From Peptostreptococcus equinus (lineage in GTDB: Bacteria > Bacillota > Clostridia > Peptostreptococcales > Peptostreptococcaceae), in NCBI RefSeq assembly GCF_027125355.1, contig NZ_CP114052.1:1364001-1428000 (forward strand): a stretch of 64,000 bases of DNA, written 5' to 3'. Position numbers and translations under genes: made by a program. Numbering within the stretch: the first letter of the stretch is position 1; each line of letters starts with the position of its first letter. Under the pieces are notes generated by a model. The model worked only from the letters and a program-made list of their open reading frames with translations. It had not been told where the DNA came from and made no database searches. Positions 25,953-36,280 of this stretch are shown here, in pieces.

Positions 25953-28900
25953 TAATTCTCCTTATATTCTACTAATTCCCCTATGCTCATAAGATAAATA
26001 AAACTTCCAACTACTTTTTTACCCGAAATATCTTCAATAGCTTTTCTATAGTAATCTAATTGTGTTTTATATCTATCTATCACAATTTTTTTATTTTCCT
26101 TATTCACAAAATCTGTTTTATAATCAAGTAATATTAAATCTCCATTATCATTTTCAAAAAATAAATCAATAATACCTACCATCATCATTTTTTCAGAATC
26201 AATAATATCTTGATCTCTATATATTTGATTAATTTTTAAATTATAGTTTATGGCTCTTTCTTTATATAATTTACCCTTATTTTGTGCATCTAATATATCT
26301 ATAAAAATAGATGATTTTATAAATCTTAGAACCCAGTTTATATTTATAGTATTAGCTTCTTCAACACTTAAAACATCTTTATCTATAAATCCATCTATTT
26401 GCCTTTTTATTTCATCAATAATTTGATTATCCATATTGTTATCTACAAATAAATCAAAGGTCAACTGCTGATTTTTTAGATATTTTTCAAAAGATGAAAA
26501 ATCCAAAACCTGCATTAATAAATGAAAGATTGTACCCCTTTCTGCTGAATTAAATTCTACTTTCATATCTCCACTATGTATAAACTTAGGAGTTTTCAAA
26601 TCTGAAATCCTAAACTTTGAATATAAATTTTCATGCATATAATCTTCTTCAGATTCTTCTACTAATTTCTTTATTTCAGATACAGAAATGCTAGATGGTT
26701 TATTTAGAGATGTGTTAAATGGATATAAAAAGTCTAATTTTTTATTTATAGAACTTTCTTCGTCAAAATCGATTAAACTATCTTTATTATCATAACTATT
26801 TTCATTCAAGAGTATATTTTTGTTATAATCATCAAATATTTTCTTACTCTTATCTACTTGTATGTACCATCTATTTTGTCCAAAACCTTGATAGTTTTTT
26901 TCTTCTTTCATTGAATTAATGAAAATTCCTTTTTTATCCAATCTTAAAATATTTGGCATTATCCAATCTAAATAGCTTTTAGAAGATAATATATCGGAAT
27001 CTTCTAATAATCCCATTTCATTTCTAGGCGGTGATAACCACTTTTCTTCTTTCTTATCATAGTCATTTATATTAGCTGTAAAAATCAACTTTTCTTTTGC
27101 TCTGGTCATAGCAACATACAAAAGTCTCATCTCCTCTGCCAATGATTCCTCTCTATATTTTGATTCAATCATTATTTTTCTCATACTCGGAAATGATACT
27201 CTTTTGTCTATATCTATTACATTCGGTCCGTATCCCATAGTTTGATGAAGGCTAAGCCTTGAATCATTGGACTTGATATAAAATTCCTTACCTAAATCAG
27301 CAACTATTACAATCGGAAATTCCAAACCCTTGCTCTTATGTATACTCATAATATTTACGTTATCTTCATCAGCTGAAATAGTCTTTGCCTCTTGTGGCTC
27401 TTTTGCTCTTAATTTTACCCTTTCTATATAGTCAATAAAAGAGAATAAACCTTTATATGAGGATTTTTCAAATTGTCTTGCCTTCTCAAAGAATAAAAGT
27501 AAATTATTTTGTTTCTGACTACCCATTTCTTGTTTTCCAACATAAATATAATAGGCTGTATCTTTTAATATATACCAAATTAACTGGCTTACTGTATAAG
27601 TAATAGATTTTTTTCTATATAGACTAATTTTTTCCATAAAATAATTAATCTTATTTGTTAAATTACCCTTTAACAAAATTTCATCAAGTATTTCCTTATC
27701 TATTGAATCTTCATTCCCACCTAACATATTATCTTCTGTATATATATATTTAAGTATCTGATATATACTAGCATTTTTTTCTAATAGCCTAATCATAGCC
27801 ATATCATTAGTAGTAAAATTAAATATTGGCGATCTCATGACTGATAAAATTTCTATATCTTGTATAGGATTATCTATTATCTTCAACAAATTAATCAATA
27901 AATCTATTTCAAGAGCTGAATAAAATCCCTGACCCGTGTTTGAGTACACTGGTATAGAATATCTTTTTAGTACTTCCTCTAAAATAGGTCCTTTTCCATT
28001 AGCTGCCCTTAATAAAACTACAATGTCTTTGTATTTGCATTTTCTATATCTATTTATTTCTTTATCAAATACCAAATACGGTTTATCTGAGGATACCAAG
28101 CTCTCAATTATATGACTTATCTTCATGCTTTCAAGCTCAAATTTTTCTGCATCTTCAAATGATAAACCTTCAAAATCTGATGAAGGTATTAAATTATTAT
28201 TTATAAGAGTTTCATCTGTCTTATCCTTATCTATATTTTTTGTGTCAGCTTTGTTATCTACTAAATAAACTTCTACAGGACCTCCTAACAAGTCTTCTTC
28301 CAAATAATCACTTGAAAATATAGCAGAAGGATTTAGTCTTTCCTCATCAGTATAATCAAGCTCTCCTGTGGAAACTCTCATTATTTGACTAAATATGTAG
28401 TTGCATGCCTCCAAAACTTCTGCCCTACTTCTAAAATTATTATATAAAAGTATTTTTTCTTCATTAGTTCTATTAGCACTATCATATAATTTATATCTAT
28501 CATATTTTTCCATAAAAATTTCAGGCATAGATTGTCTAAATTTATATATACTCTGCTTTACATCACCTACCATAAACCTATTTGGCCTATCTTCTCTAGC
28601 TATAAGTGACAAAATAGTCTCTTGAACTAAGTTACTATCCTGATATTCATCGGTAAATATTTCTTCATAATAATTTTTATATGATATAGCAATATCAGAT
28701 GGCACAATTTTTCCATTTTCATCTTCTTTTGATAAAATCTTTAAAGCAAAATGCTCTATATCTGAAAAATCCATAATTCCTAGTCTATTTTTTTTGTCTT
28801 GATAAGCACTTCTAAATTTTATAGTAAGATTCGAAAGTGCTCTCATATATGGATATATCAAATCACTCTCTGCCTTTAACATGTCAATATCTATAATTAA

Positions 28901-29884
28901 ATTTTCTAAACTCTTCTTCAACTCTTTTAATGAAGAATTTATTTTATCCTTAGAAGAATTGTAAGCTTCCTTTATTTCAGGCTCTGCTTTTGCCGATATA
29001 CGGAATGTTAAAGATTTTTGTAGTGTTTGAAATTTATCTAAGCATTCTATAATTTCGTTATTTTCTTTTTCTTTATCTTCATTATTTATAGCGTTTAAAA
29101 TTTCATCTATACTAGCTATTAATTCTAAATTATTAAATCTATATCTATCTAATTCACTATAAAATGATAGATTGTCGACTTCCTCACCTATAGCTTCTTT
29201 TGTCAACAATAAAGATATTTTTGCATCTTTTAAAAACTTATTTATATAATGTTCCTGATAAAAGATCTTATCTTTATCTTTGCTATTAAAAAACTCTGTT
29301 GATTCTTCTAACCATTTTTCTGGAAAAGGTGTTGATCCCAGAAAATTATTTATCATAAAAACTAAATTTATTAGTGAATCATCATTTCTTTTTGAAGAAT
29401 ATGCCTCAACTAGAGATAAAAACTCTTGGTCCTTTGCATTGTATAGTTCTTCAAATAATTTCTCTATAACTTCACTTTGTATTATCCCAACTTCTGCATC
29501 ATCTCCAATTTTAATTGCTGGATCTATATTTATTGAATGGAAATTATTTTTTATTATTTTTTTACAAAATGAATCTATAGTAGTTATATCAGATTTATTT
29601 AAAAGTAGTATTTGTTCTTGTAACCTTTGATTGTCTGGTTCTTTTTCCAGGGCCTTTTCTATTGCTATAGCGACTCTTTCTCTCATTTCACTAGCAGCAG
29701 AATTTGTAAATGTAACTACTAATAGCCTATCGATATCTATAGGTTTATCTTCATCTAAAATTAACTTTATAATTCTTTCTATTAATACTGCTGTTTTACC
29801 AGATCCGGCAGCAGCTGATACAAGCAGATTAGATCCTCTAGAATTTATCACTTTCAGTTGATTTTCTGTCCACTTATTCGCCAT
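25952..29884 (-). CDS. addA: AddA, helicase-nuclease subunit of AddAB
   Basis: A 1310-residue UvrD-like helicase with a C-terminal RecB-family nuclease. With AddB it resects double-strand ends up to a Chi-type site and loads RecA. Walker A is SAAAGSGKT (residues 23-31). Motif II reads FTDEYQDSN, motif III VGDVKQSIYKFR, motif V MSIHKSKGLEFP and motif VI LLYVAMTRAKEKL. The nuclease core is LILLDYKTDF near residue 1265. It overlaps addB by 11 bases and sbcD by one. Residues for both helicase and nuclease functions look intact. Confidence 0.97.
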   Translation of the reverse strand: MANKWTENQLKVINSRGSNLLVSAAAGSGKTAVLIERIIKLILDEDKPIDIDRLLVVTFTNSAASEMRERVAIAIEKALEKEPDNQRLQEQILLLNKSDITTIDSFCKKIIKNNFHSINIDPAIKIGDDAEVGIIQSEVIEKLFEELYNAKDQEFLSLVEAYSSKRNDDSLINLVFMINNFLGSTPFPEKWLEESTEFFNSKDKDKIFYQEHYINKFLKDAKISLLLTKEAIGEEVDNLSFYSELDRYRFNNLELIASIDEILNAINNEDKEKENNEIIECLDKFQTLQKSLTFRISAKAEPEIKEAYNSSKDKINSSLKELKKSLENLIIDIDMLKAESDLIYPYMRALSNLTIKFRSAYQDKKNRLGIMDFSDIEHFALKILSKEDENGKIVPSDIAISYKNYYEEIFTDEYQDSNLVQETILSLIAREDRPNRFMVGDVKQSIYKFRQSMPEIFMEKYDRYKLYDSANRTNEEKILLYNNFRSRAEVLEACNYIFSQIMRVSTGELDYTDEERLNPSAIFSSDYLEEDLLGGPVEVYLVDNKADTKNIDKDKTDETLINNNLIPSSDFEGLSFEDAEKFELESMKISHIIESLVSSDKPYLVFDKEINRYRKCKYKDIVVLLRAANGKGPILEEVLKRYSIPVYSNTGQGFYSALEIDLLINLLKIIDNPIQDIEILSVMRSPIFNFTTNDMAMIRLLEKNASIYQILKYIYTEDNMLGGNEDSIDKEILDEILLKGNLTNKINYFMEKISLYRKKSITYTVSQLIWYILKDTAYYIYVGKQEMGSQKQNNLLLFFEKARQFEKSSYKGLFSFIDYIERVKLRAKEPQEAKTISADEDNVNIMSIHKSKGLEFPIVIVADLGKEFYIKSNDSRLSLHQTMGYGPNVIDIDKRVSFPSMRKIMIESKYREESLAEEMRLLYVAMTRAKEKLIFTANINDYDKKEEKWLSPPRNEMGLLEDSDILSSKSYLDWIMPNILRLDKKGIFINSMKEEKNYQGFGQNRWYIQVDKSKKIFDDYNKNILLNENSYDNKDSLIDFDEESSINKKLDFLYPFNTSLNKPSSISVSEIKKLVEESEEDYMHENLYSKFRISDLKTPKFIHSGDMKVEFNSAERGTIFHLLMQVLDFSSFEKYLKNQQLTFDLFVDNNMDNQIIDEIKRQIDGFIDKDVLSVEEANTININWVLRFIKSSIFIDILDAQNKGKLYKERAINYNLKINQIYRDQDIIDSEKMMMVGIIDLFFENDNGDLILLDYKTDFVNKENKKIVIDRYKTQLDYYRKAIEDISGKKVVGSFIYLMSIGELVEYKEN

Positions 29885-32800
29885 TTCCAGACCTCCTATT
29901 CTTTTCGTTATATTTTTCCATAAGATTTAATATATCTACATTAGAAGATGAAAAAATACCATATCTAGATTTTACAACTCCATCTTCTTTATTCTTATGC
30001 TTTATAATTTTGTGATAGTAATTTTCTTTGTTACTTATATCAAACTTACAAACACTCTTATAATAACAAAATTCACATGCTTTTCTATTATCATAATTTG
30101 TAGGATAAATATTGGTGTTGCCATCATATATATCCTCGCATATACCCTTAGTTTTATTTATTACATATTCACTTACAATTTTATATTCTTCTTCATATAA
30201 ACCTGCAGTATTCTTTCCTATACTATCCTTTGTTTTACCCGTAAGTTTTATAGGTAAAAAAGAGGAGTCTCCACTTTCTTTAATATTTTTATCTAAAATT
30301 TCTAATATATTCAAATCTTTTATAACATAACCTGATAATTTATTTTCTTTTTCCAATTTTTTATTTAGACTTTGACTTTCTAACTCAATATAGTCTCTTA
30401 AAGAATTGACCTTTAAATCTTTTGCCTCAATTCTTGAATATAATAAAGCTGCTGGATTTAATTTTGTATTTCTTTTGCCCATATTAGTATTTAGATAATA
30501 ATTATACTCCTTGTACTCCTTTGTAATAGCACTCATATATACAAATAGTTGCAACTGTAAACCAGCATATACTTGGCTTAAATCTATATTTCTGCTTGAT
30601 GATTTATAATCTATTATACTTAATCTTTCTTCTTTGCTTTTACTATCTATATAAGTATCCATCCTATCAATTTTGCCCATTAAATTAATTTCTTTTTTTG
30701 ATTCTAAATAATACTTAATAGGTTCAATATCTGCCATTGGCCCAAATTCCAACTCAAAATATTTTGGTTTTATTTTACTTTGTCTAACCTGCTGACCCAT
30801 ATTAAATATAGATTTTTTTAAAGTATGATTTAATCTTTGATACAAATTTTTATATTTTTCACTACTATTTAATATGTATTCTTTTCTACTTCCAACTATT
30901 CTATAGGCAAGATTTTCTACTTGCTCATCTATAAATGGTTTGTCTATCTCATCCCAATTGATTGAATTAACAGATATATATTTTGAAAACTCTTCTAAAA
31001 CTTTATGATAATAATTGCCCAAATCCATATCATTAAATTCATATATAGGTCTTGGTTTAGCTTTCATTCCGTATGTCATAAAATATGAAAAAGGACATGA
31101 TACATATTTTTCTAGTCTCGAAATACTAAAAATTCCTCGTCCATATAATTTATCCGCTAGTACCTTATCCAATAATTCTGACTTATTATCAAAAGATAAA
31201 TCTTTTTTATCCTTAAAATATGCCAATTTAAATGCTAAATCTTTACAATAATTAGCAGAATTTTGTATTTTTAGAGTTGGAAATATTCTTAGAATTTTTG
31301 CTATTAACTTAGATGCTTGCAAATTATTTCCCTCATAATCAGAATAAGGAAAAGATATATATATATGATTTTTTGCAGTCGACATAGATTTATAAATCAA
31401 AAATTGCTCTTGGTATATTTTTGACATAGCATCTGTATCAAATTTATATCCTTTAGTACATAAATCTATTCTCTCACTATCATTTATAAGTGATTCATCA
31501 CTAGCATTTTTAGGAAATACACCTTCATTTACACCAAGTAGAAATAAAACTTTTGTATCTGGATTTTTCATTCTATCTATGCTCGTTACAAATACTTGAT
31601 CTCTAGATGGTGGTATAATTCCAAGCTCGGCAGACTCAAATTCTGCTTCAAGCATCTTAATAAACTTATCAAGTCCTATTGATTCATGACCTATAAATTC
31701 AACCATTTCATCCAGTATCTCTATAAACACATTCCATATTTGAGCATATTCTTTAGCTTTATATAAATTTTCTTTACTTTTATAATTCTCTATAAGAGTG
31801 CTTATTGTTCTATTTAGTCCTATATCCAAACAAAAATCATATAAATATCTACATAATTCTCCTACTTTATTTCTTCCTTTTAACTTTTCGTGTAACAAGG
31901 AAACTGGTCCAAATGCTTGGTCTTTAATAGAATTTATCTTATCCATGTATATTTTATCTATTTCTTGGTCTTCAAATCCATGGTTTAATGGGATATTCCA
32001 CTTTTTTTCAAACCATTTTTTACCTTTTATTCCATTCTCCAAAACATAATTTTCAAGTAAAGAAATATCTTCATTTTCTATATTAAGTAATCCACTTTTT
32101 AAGTATTTAAATATTGATTTATAAGAATAATTATCTACTTTCATATCAAAAATCGATAATATTAAAGCTACTATTGGATTATTTTTAGATGCAATTTTTT
32201 CATCCAAAAAATAACCAATATTATAATTTGGGAAAATCGCCTTCACTAAATATGAATACTTATCTAAGTCTCTTGCTGCAATTGTGATATCTCCATACCT
32301 ATATCCACCCTTTATAAGTTCTAATATTTTATCAGCTACTGACTCCAATTCACAATGAATATTTTCATAGGAACTTATGTGTATATGATTAACTGGTTGA
32401 TCTTTATATACTCTAGGATTAAAATAATTTATTTCTTTTTCTAGATATTCTAATTCTTTATTTTCAAAAACTTTATTCTCATATAAATTAATATCTTTTA
32501 ATCTATCTACTTTATTTTTTATACAAAAACTACTAATAGCAGAATACGTAATATTAGTCTTAGAAAAAGCTCCTTTTGCAGTGCTAAAATTTTTAAGATC
32601 AGTTAAAAGAGAAATATACATAGTATTAGTCTGCAATATCAGCTCTTCTATAAGTTTATATTGCAATGGCGTAAAACCAGTATACTCATCAATAAAAATA
32701 TATGAGTCAGATAATATCTTACTTTTTCTTAATACTCTATGGAAATATTCTAAATAATCTTCTGTATCAATCTTATTTTCAATATCCTTTTCGTATTTTT

Positions 32801-33293
32801 CATATATTATACTTAAATCCTCTAATTTTAACTTTAAAGTTTTATCTTGAGCTTCATGAGCCATTTTCTCTATATCTTTTTGTTCCATATTAGATTGTTT
32901 AAATTCTATAACAGCGTCCATTATCTTCGCTACTAAGCCCAAATCTATAGTGGATGCTGTAAAAAATTTTAATTTAGATTTAAGAGATAAGATAGTCTTG
33001 TATAAAATCATAAGTCTTGCTCCTTGACTTATTTTTCTAATATTTAATCCTTCAGTTCTAGTGAATACCATTCTACTTAGAGTAGAAAAACTAACTACTC
33101 TTATTCTAAAATATGGATCAATATCAGTTTCCAATCTATGAGCCAATCTTTTTTCCATTTCAAAAGTATATTTTTCGGGCACTAGAATAAAAATATGCTT
33201 ATCAGACTTATTTTTCGCCTCTTGTAAACACATGTCCAACATCACATTTGTTCTATCTGTTTTATTAGTACCTATTATAAAACCTACTGACAT
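29874..33293 (-). CDS. addB: AddB, nuclease/Chi-recognition subunit of AddAB
   Basis: An 1139-residue partner of AddA with an inactivated SF1 helicase fold and a C-terminal iron-sulfur nuclease domain. The nuclease core reads LSIIDYKSSS. The four cluster cysteines are in VSCPFSYF and, near the C-terminus, CEFCYYKSVC. At the N-terminus, where AddB usually has a G-x-x-G-x-GK loop, this one reads IIGTNKTDRTNVML, so the Walker A lysine arrangement appears lost. It overlaps the preceding nuclease gene by 10 bases and addA by 11. It is the fourth gene of the operon, with AGGGGG upstream of the ATG. Confidence 0.94.
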   Translation of the reverse strand: MSVGFIIGTNKTDRTNVMLDMCLQEAKNKSDKHIFILVPEKYTFEMEKRLAHRLETDIDPYFRIRVVSFSTLSRMVFTRTEGLNIRKISQGARLMILYKTILSLKSKLKFFTASTIDLGLVAKIMDAVIEFKQSNMEQKDIEKMAHEAQDKTLKLKLEDLSIIYEKYEKDIENKIDTEDYLEYFHRVLRKSKILSDSYIFIDEYTGFTPLQYKLIEELILQTNTMYISLLTDLKNFSTAKGAFSKTNITYSAISSFCIKNKVDRLKDINLYENKVFENKELEYLEKEINYFNPRVYKDQPVNHIHISSYENIHCELESVADKILELIKGGYRYGDITIAARDLDKYSYLVKAIFPNYNIGYFLDEKIASKNNPIVALILSIFDMKVDNYSYKSIFKYLKSGLLNIENEDISLLENYVLENGIKGKKWFEKKWNIPLNHGFEDQEIDKIYMDKINSIKDQAFGPVSLLHEKLKGRNKVGELCRYLYDFCLDIGLNRTISTLIENYKSKENLYKAKEYAQIWNVFIEILDEMVEFIGHESIGLDKFIKMLEAEFESAELGIIPPSRDQVFVTSIDRMKNPDTKVLFLLGVNEGVFPKNASDESLINDSERIDLCTKGYKFDTDAMSKIYQEQFLIYKSMSTAKNHIYISFPYSDYEGNNLQASKLIAKILRIFPTLKIQNSANYCKDLAFKLAYFKDKKDLSFDNKSELLDKVLADKLYGRGIFSISRLEKYVSCPFSYFMTYGMKAKPRPIYEFNDMDLGNYYHKVLEEFSKYISVNSINWDEIDKPFIDEQVENLAYRIVGSRKEYILNSSEKYKNLYQRLNHTLKKSIFNMGQQVRQSKIKPKYFELEFGPMADIEPIKYYLESKKEINLMGKIDRMDTYIDSKSKEERLSIIDYKSSSRNIDLSQVYAGLQLQLFVYMSAITKEYKEYNYYLNTNMGKRNTKLNPAALLYSRIEAKDLKVNSLRDYIELESQSLNKKLEKENKLSGYVIKDLNILEILDKNIKESGDSSFLPIKLTGKTKDSIGKNTAGLYEEEYKIVSEYVINKTKGICEDIYDGNTNIYPTNYDNRKACEFCYYKSVCKFDISNKENYYHKIIKHKNKEDGVVKSRYGIFSSSNVDILNLMEKYNEKNRRSGNGE

Positions 33294-33976
33294 GCATCTA
33301 CCCCCTCTTCTTTTATCTGCTTTATAAGATTAAATATTTCTTTTTTATTTTTCTCATGCATCTGCTGGCTATATTTAATAATCTGAGTCTTATCTATCTT
33401 AACCTGCATATAATACATATTTATATCTTCATAATTTAAATCTTTACCAATACTTTCTTTGACTGTATACATATACATCTTGGTCTGCATTCTTTGATTA
33501 ACAGATAACTCTGTGATCTCCTTTGTCTCTGTCTTCCAGTCCCAAATATGTATATTTTTTAATTCTTCCTCTTCATATATCTCTACAATTAAATCTGCTA
33601 TTATAGATACTTTAGAAGACAATATAATTTGATATTCTGGTTTAAATACTACATTTTTACCATATTTTTTTCTATATTTATCTCTTATTGAAATTATTTT
33701 TAAAAGGTCTCTGTTAAAATTATAACCTAATTCTATATCCATAAATATCCTCTGGCAATTGAGATGAAAATCACGTCCAAAAGCCATATTTTCTTCATAT
33801 CTTTGATCTAATATGCTATCGTCAGACCAAAATATTGACCTTATATATTTATTAAAAAATTCTTTCCTATCAATTTTCCAAGTATTGAGCATATTTTGCG
33901 AAAATATTAAATTGTCTAGCCTATATTTTATTTGTTCCTTACTTATATTATTATCCTTTATATTTATTTTCGCCAT
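33284..33976 (-). CDS. Stand-alone PD-(D/E)XK nuclease (RecB-nuclease-like)
   Basis: A 230-residue protein that reads as a free-standing RecB-type nuclease domain. The elements are in order: GRDFHLNCQR (the G-x-x-x-H motif, about residues 67-76), then IIADLIVEIYEEEE with a candidate metal-binding Asp, then HIWDWKTETKEI with the D-x-K core. QRMQTKMYMY, the Q-x-x-x-Y motif, comes next. Only two scattered cysteines are present, so an AddB- or Cas4-like iron-sulfur cluster is unlikely. It follows the UvrD-like helicase gene by 41 bases and overlaps addB by 10. The context suggests it supplies nuclease activity to that nuclease-less helicase; Cas4 is excluded by the missing cysteines and the absence of other cas genes. 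Confidence 0.75.
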   Translation of the reverse strand: MAKINIKDNNISKEQIKYRLDNLIFSQNMLNTWKIDRKEFFNKYIRSIFWSDDSILDQRYEENMAFGRDFHLNCQRIFMDIELGYNFNRDLLKIISIRDKYRKKYGKNVVFKPEYQIILSSKVSIIADLIVEIYEEEELKNIHIWDWKTETKEITELSVNQRMQTKMYMYTVKESIGKDLNYEDINMYYMQVKIDKTQIIKYSQQMHEKNKKEIFNLIKQIKEEGVDACQ

Positions 33977-34017
33977 TTGATCACCTATAATTTTTTCATT
34001 TTTATAATTAATTTTCT

Positions 34018-36279
34018 TTATTTTGTATTTCTTTTTTCTGTAATAAATTCATCTAGTACATCAAAAAACTTTGAGTTCTTTTTTGTAAAGTTTTTATTTA
34101 ATGATTCTATGTATTTTTGTCTTGAATTTAATAGAATCAAAGATCTTTTTGCTCTAGTTATACCAACATATAAAAGCCTTATTCTCTCTGCCATCAAATT
34201 TATTTTTAAATCTTTTTCATAGTCTTCCATATTCTTTACTGTTTTACCTGATATTAAATCCAATTCCCTATTTATAAATGCCTCAGGATATTTGTAATCT
34301 CTTCTCAAATATCTTCTATCCACCCTATAATAATCAGTTAATTTGCTAGGATAGTCTGTAGAATTTATATCCATAATAATCACCGTATCCCACTCCAACC
34401 CCTTTGATTTATGAAGTGTAGAAATATATATACTTCCAGGCTGAGCTTGTTTTTCACCTATATCATAAATCGCAGAAATAGCAAAATCAAAAATCCTAGA
34501 ATACCTTTTGTCAAGAGCTATAGAAAGCCTATTTAAGTCGATATTCTCATAATTTGCCATATTATTTATATAAAAAATTATGTACTCTAATACATCTAGC
34601 TCACTAATATCTAAATTTATATTTTCTCCTATATATTCTAAATATAAAGATGGGTCCATCTCTTTATAATCAATAATTTTCTTTAAAACATCTCTGGTAT
34701 TTATCAAAAATCCTTTAAATGAACCTTCTATAAGATTATCAACTATTGAATATATTTTTTTACTCTCTTTTATAAAATATTCGTCATCATAAATATAATC
34801 TATTGGATTAATTTTTCTTAAATTTTTATGTATCTTCTTATATATCTGATCATCTATTTCAAAATCTTTAAAACGTTTTATAAATACATCTTCAAACATA
34901 TCAGCAAAGATATTTGAATCATTAGGTTTAATTATAAAATCTATAACACTTTTTAAATCTTCAATAACTTTGGTTTTTTGTCCATTATTTGATGATATTT
35001 TTTCATGCTCTATATCATTAGCCGTAAATATTTCTGACAACTTATCTACTTCATAATTAGAGAATGCCAAAACACCTATTGAATAATCCGAAAAATTATT
35101 TTGACTATGCTTAATCATTTTTATTAATGTATTTATTTGTTCTTCTTGCTTTTCTAAACTTTTTGACCAAAGCATATATTTACCTGGTTTTGGATTTTCT
35201 TTATATCCTTTACCCTTTTCTACCTCTTCTATATATAGTTCTTCTAGAGATTGATCAAAGTATTCAGCAGAATTCCTTACATAATTCACTAAATAATTTG
35301 CCAAGCCTATTATATCTTTTGAACTTCTGCCCGCCATATACATATTATAATTAAAATCTGCATTTTTACAAAAATCCACAAAAAACTTTGGATTAGATCC
35401 TGTGAAAGTCCCTGTTATACTTTGATTTACATCTCCAACCCTAACTAAATTGCTTTTGTATTTTGTTTTTTTATTATTTTTTGCCAGTAATTCTATAATT
35501 TTACCTTGTATAAGATTTGAGTCTTGACATTCATCTTCAAATATATAGTCATAGTCGTTTTGATATTTTTCTCTAATTTCAGGGTTATCTACCAGTAAGT
35601 TGTAGGCCAATAACAAAATATCATCATAATCAATATATGAACTTTGCCTTAATATTTCTTGATAATTCGAGTATATGGGTGATATTATAGACATAATTCC
35701 TCTATATGAGACATCATTTACTATTTTTTTCAAGTTGTCTTCATCTATATTCTCATACTTTAATAGCTTTATAGAATTTAATATAATAGAAGTAAATTCT
35801 CTTTTCCATTTTTCCCTTATATCTTTGTCTCCTCTTTTTGATTTATCTATAAAACTATATATTTTATTTGAATTTTCACTAAGTTCTTCAAATTCATCTA
35901 TAGACCTTTGAATAATAATCTCTTTTTTATAATCGTCAAGTATTTGAGTCTCCTCACTCATAAAAATGTATTCTGTATTTTCTCTTATAATTTTCATAGC
36001 AAGTGAATGTATTGTCATAACTTCAAATTTTGTTTTGGGACAATTTCTTTCTTCTAAAATTGTTTTTATACGATTTTTAAAGTTTTTAACAGCTGAATTC
36101 ATATAAGTTAATACCAATATCTTAGAATCTACATTTTCTTTTTCCATATTTTCAATTAAATCAGCTACAAGATTCGTTATTATAAAAGTTTTACCTGCTC
36201 CTGGTACAGCTTGTATTCCCAAACTTCCACCCTTATATTTCATTATCTTTTCCTGATCTTTTCTATATCTTATAGACAA
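34018..36279 (-). CDS. UvrD/PcrA-like SF1 helicase without nuclease domain
   Basis: A 753-residue SF1A DNA helicase with all motor motifs: Walker A AVPGAGKTFI (about residues 25-34), motif II IFEDECQDSN, motif III VRVGDVNQSITG, motif V STLHKSKGLEWDTV and motif VI LLYVGITRAKRSL. Unlike AddA it stops after motif VI with no nuclease domain. It is not the housekeeping PcrA by eye: DECQD replaces the usual DEFQD/DEYQD, and the gene lies within a repair operon. It starts with TTG (36277-36279) behind GAGGTGG. It sits two bases after the 635-residue gene and is followed 41 bases later by a nuclease gene. I infer that the three proteins form one complex. Confidence 0.85.
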   Translation of the reverse strand: MSIRYRKDQEKIMKYKGGSLGIQAVPGAGKTFIITNLVADLIENMEKENVDSKILVLTYMNSAVKNFKNRIKTILEERNCPKTKFEVMTIHSLAMKIIRENTEYIFMSEETQILDDYKKEIIIQRSIDEFEELSENSNKIYSFIDKSKRGDKDIREKWKREFTSIILNSIKLLKYENIDEDNLKKIVNDVSYRGIMSIISPIYSNYQEILRQSSYIDYDDILLLAYNLLVDNPEIREKYQNDYDYIFEDECQDSNLIQGKIIELLAKNNKKTKYKSNLVRVGDVNQSITGTFTGSNPKFFVDFCKNADFNYNMYMAGRSSKDIIGLANYLVNYVRNSAEYFDQSLEELYIEEVEKGKGYKENPKPGKYMLWSKSLEKQEEQINTLIKMIKHSQNNFSDYSIGVLAFSNYEVDKLSEIFTANDIEHEKISSNNGQKTKVIEDLKSVIDFIIKPNDSNIFADMFEDVFIKRFKDFEIDDQIYKKIHKNLRKINPIDYIYDDEYFIKESKKIYSIVDNLIEGSFKGFLINTRDVLKKIIDYKEMDPSLYLEYIGENINLDISELDVLEYIIFYINNMANYENIDLNRLSIALDKRYSRIFDFAISAIYDIGEKQAQPGSIYISTLHKSKGLEWDTVIIMDINSTDYPSKLTDYYRVDRRYLRRDYKYPEAFINRELDLISGKTVKNMEDYEKDLKINLMAERIRLLYVGITRAKRSLILLNSRQKYIESLNKNFTKKNSKFFDVLDEFITEKRNTK

Positions 36280-36280
36280 G

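Noticed and set aside
33284-33976. Cas4 as identity of the small nuclease
   Set aside because: The four iron-sulfur cysteines of Cas4 are missing and no cas1, cas2 or array is present in the window.
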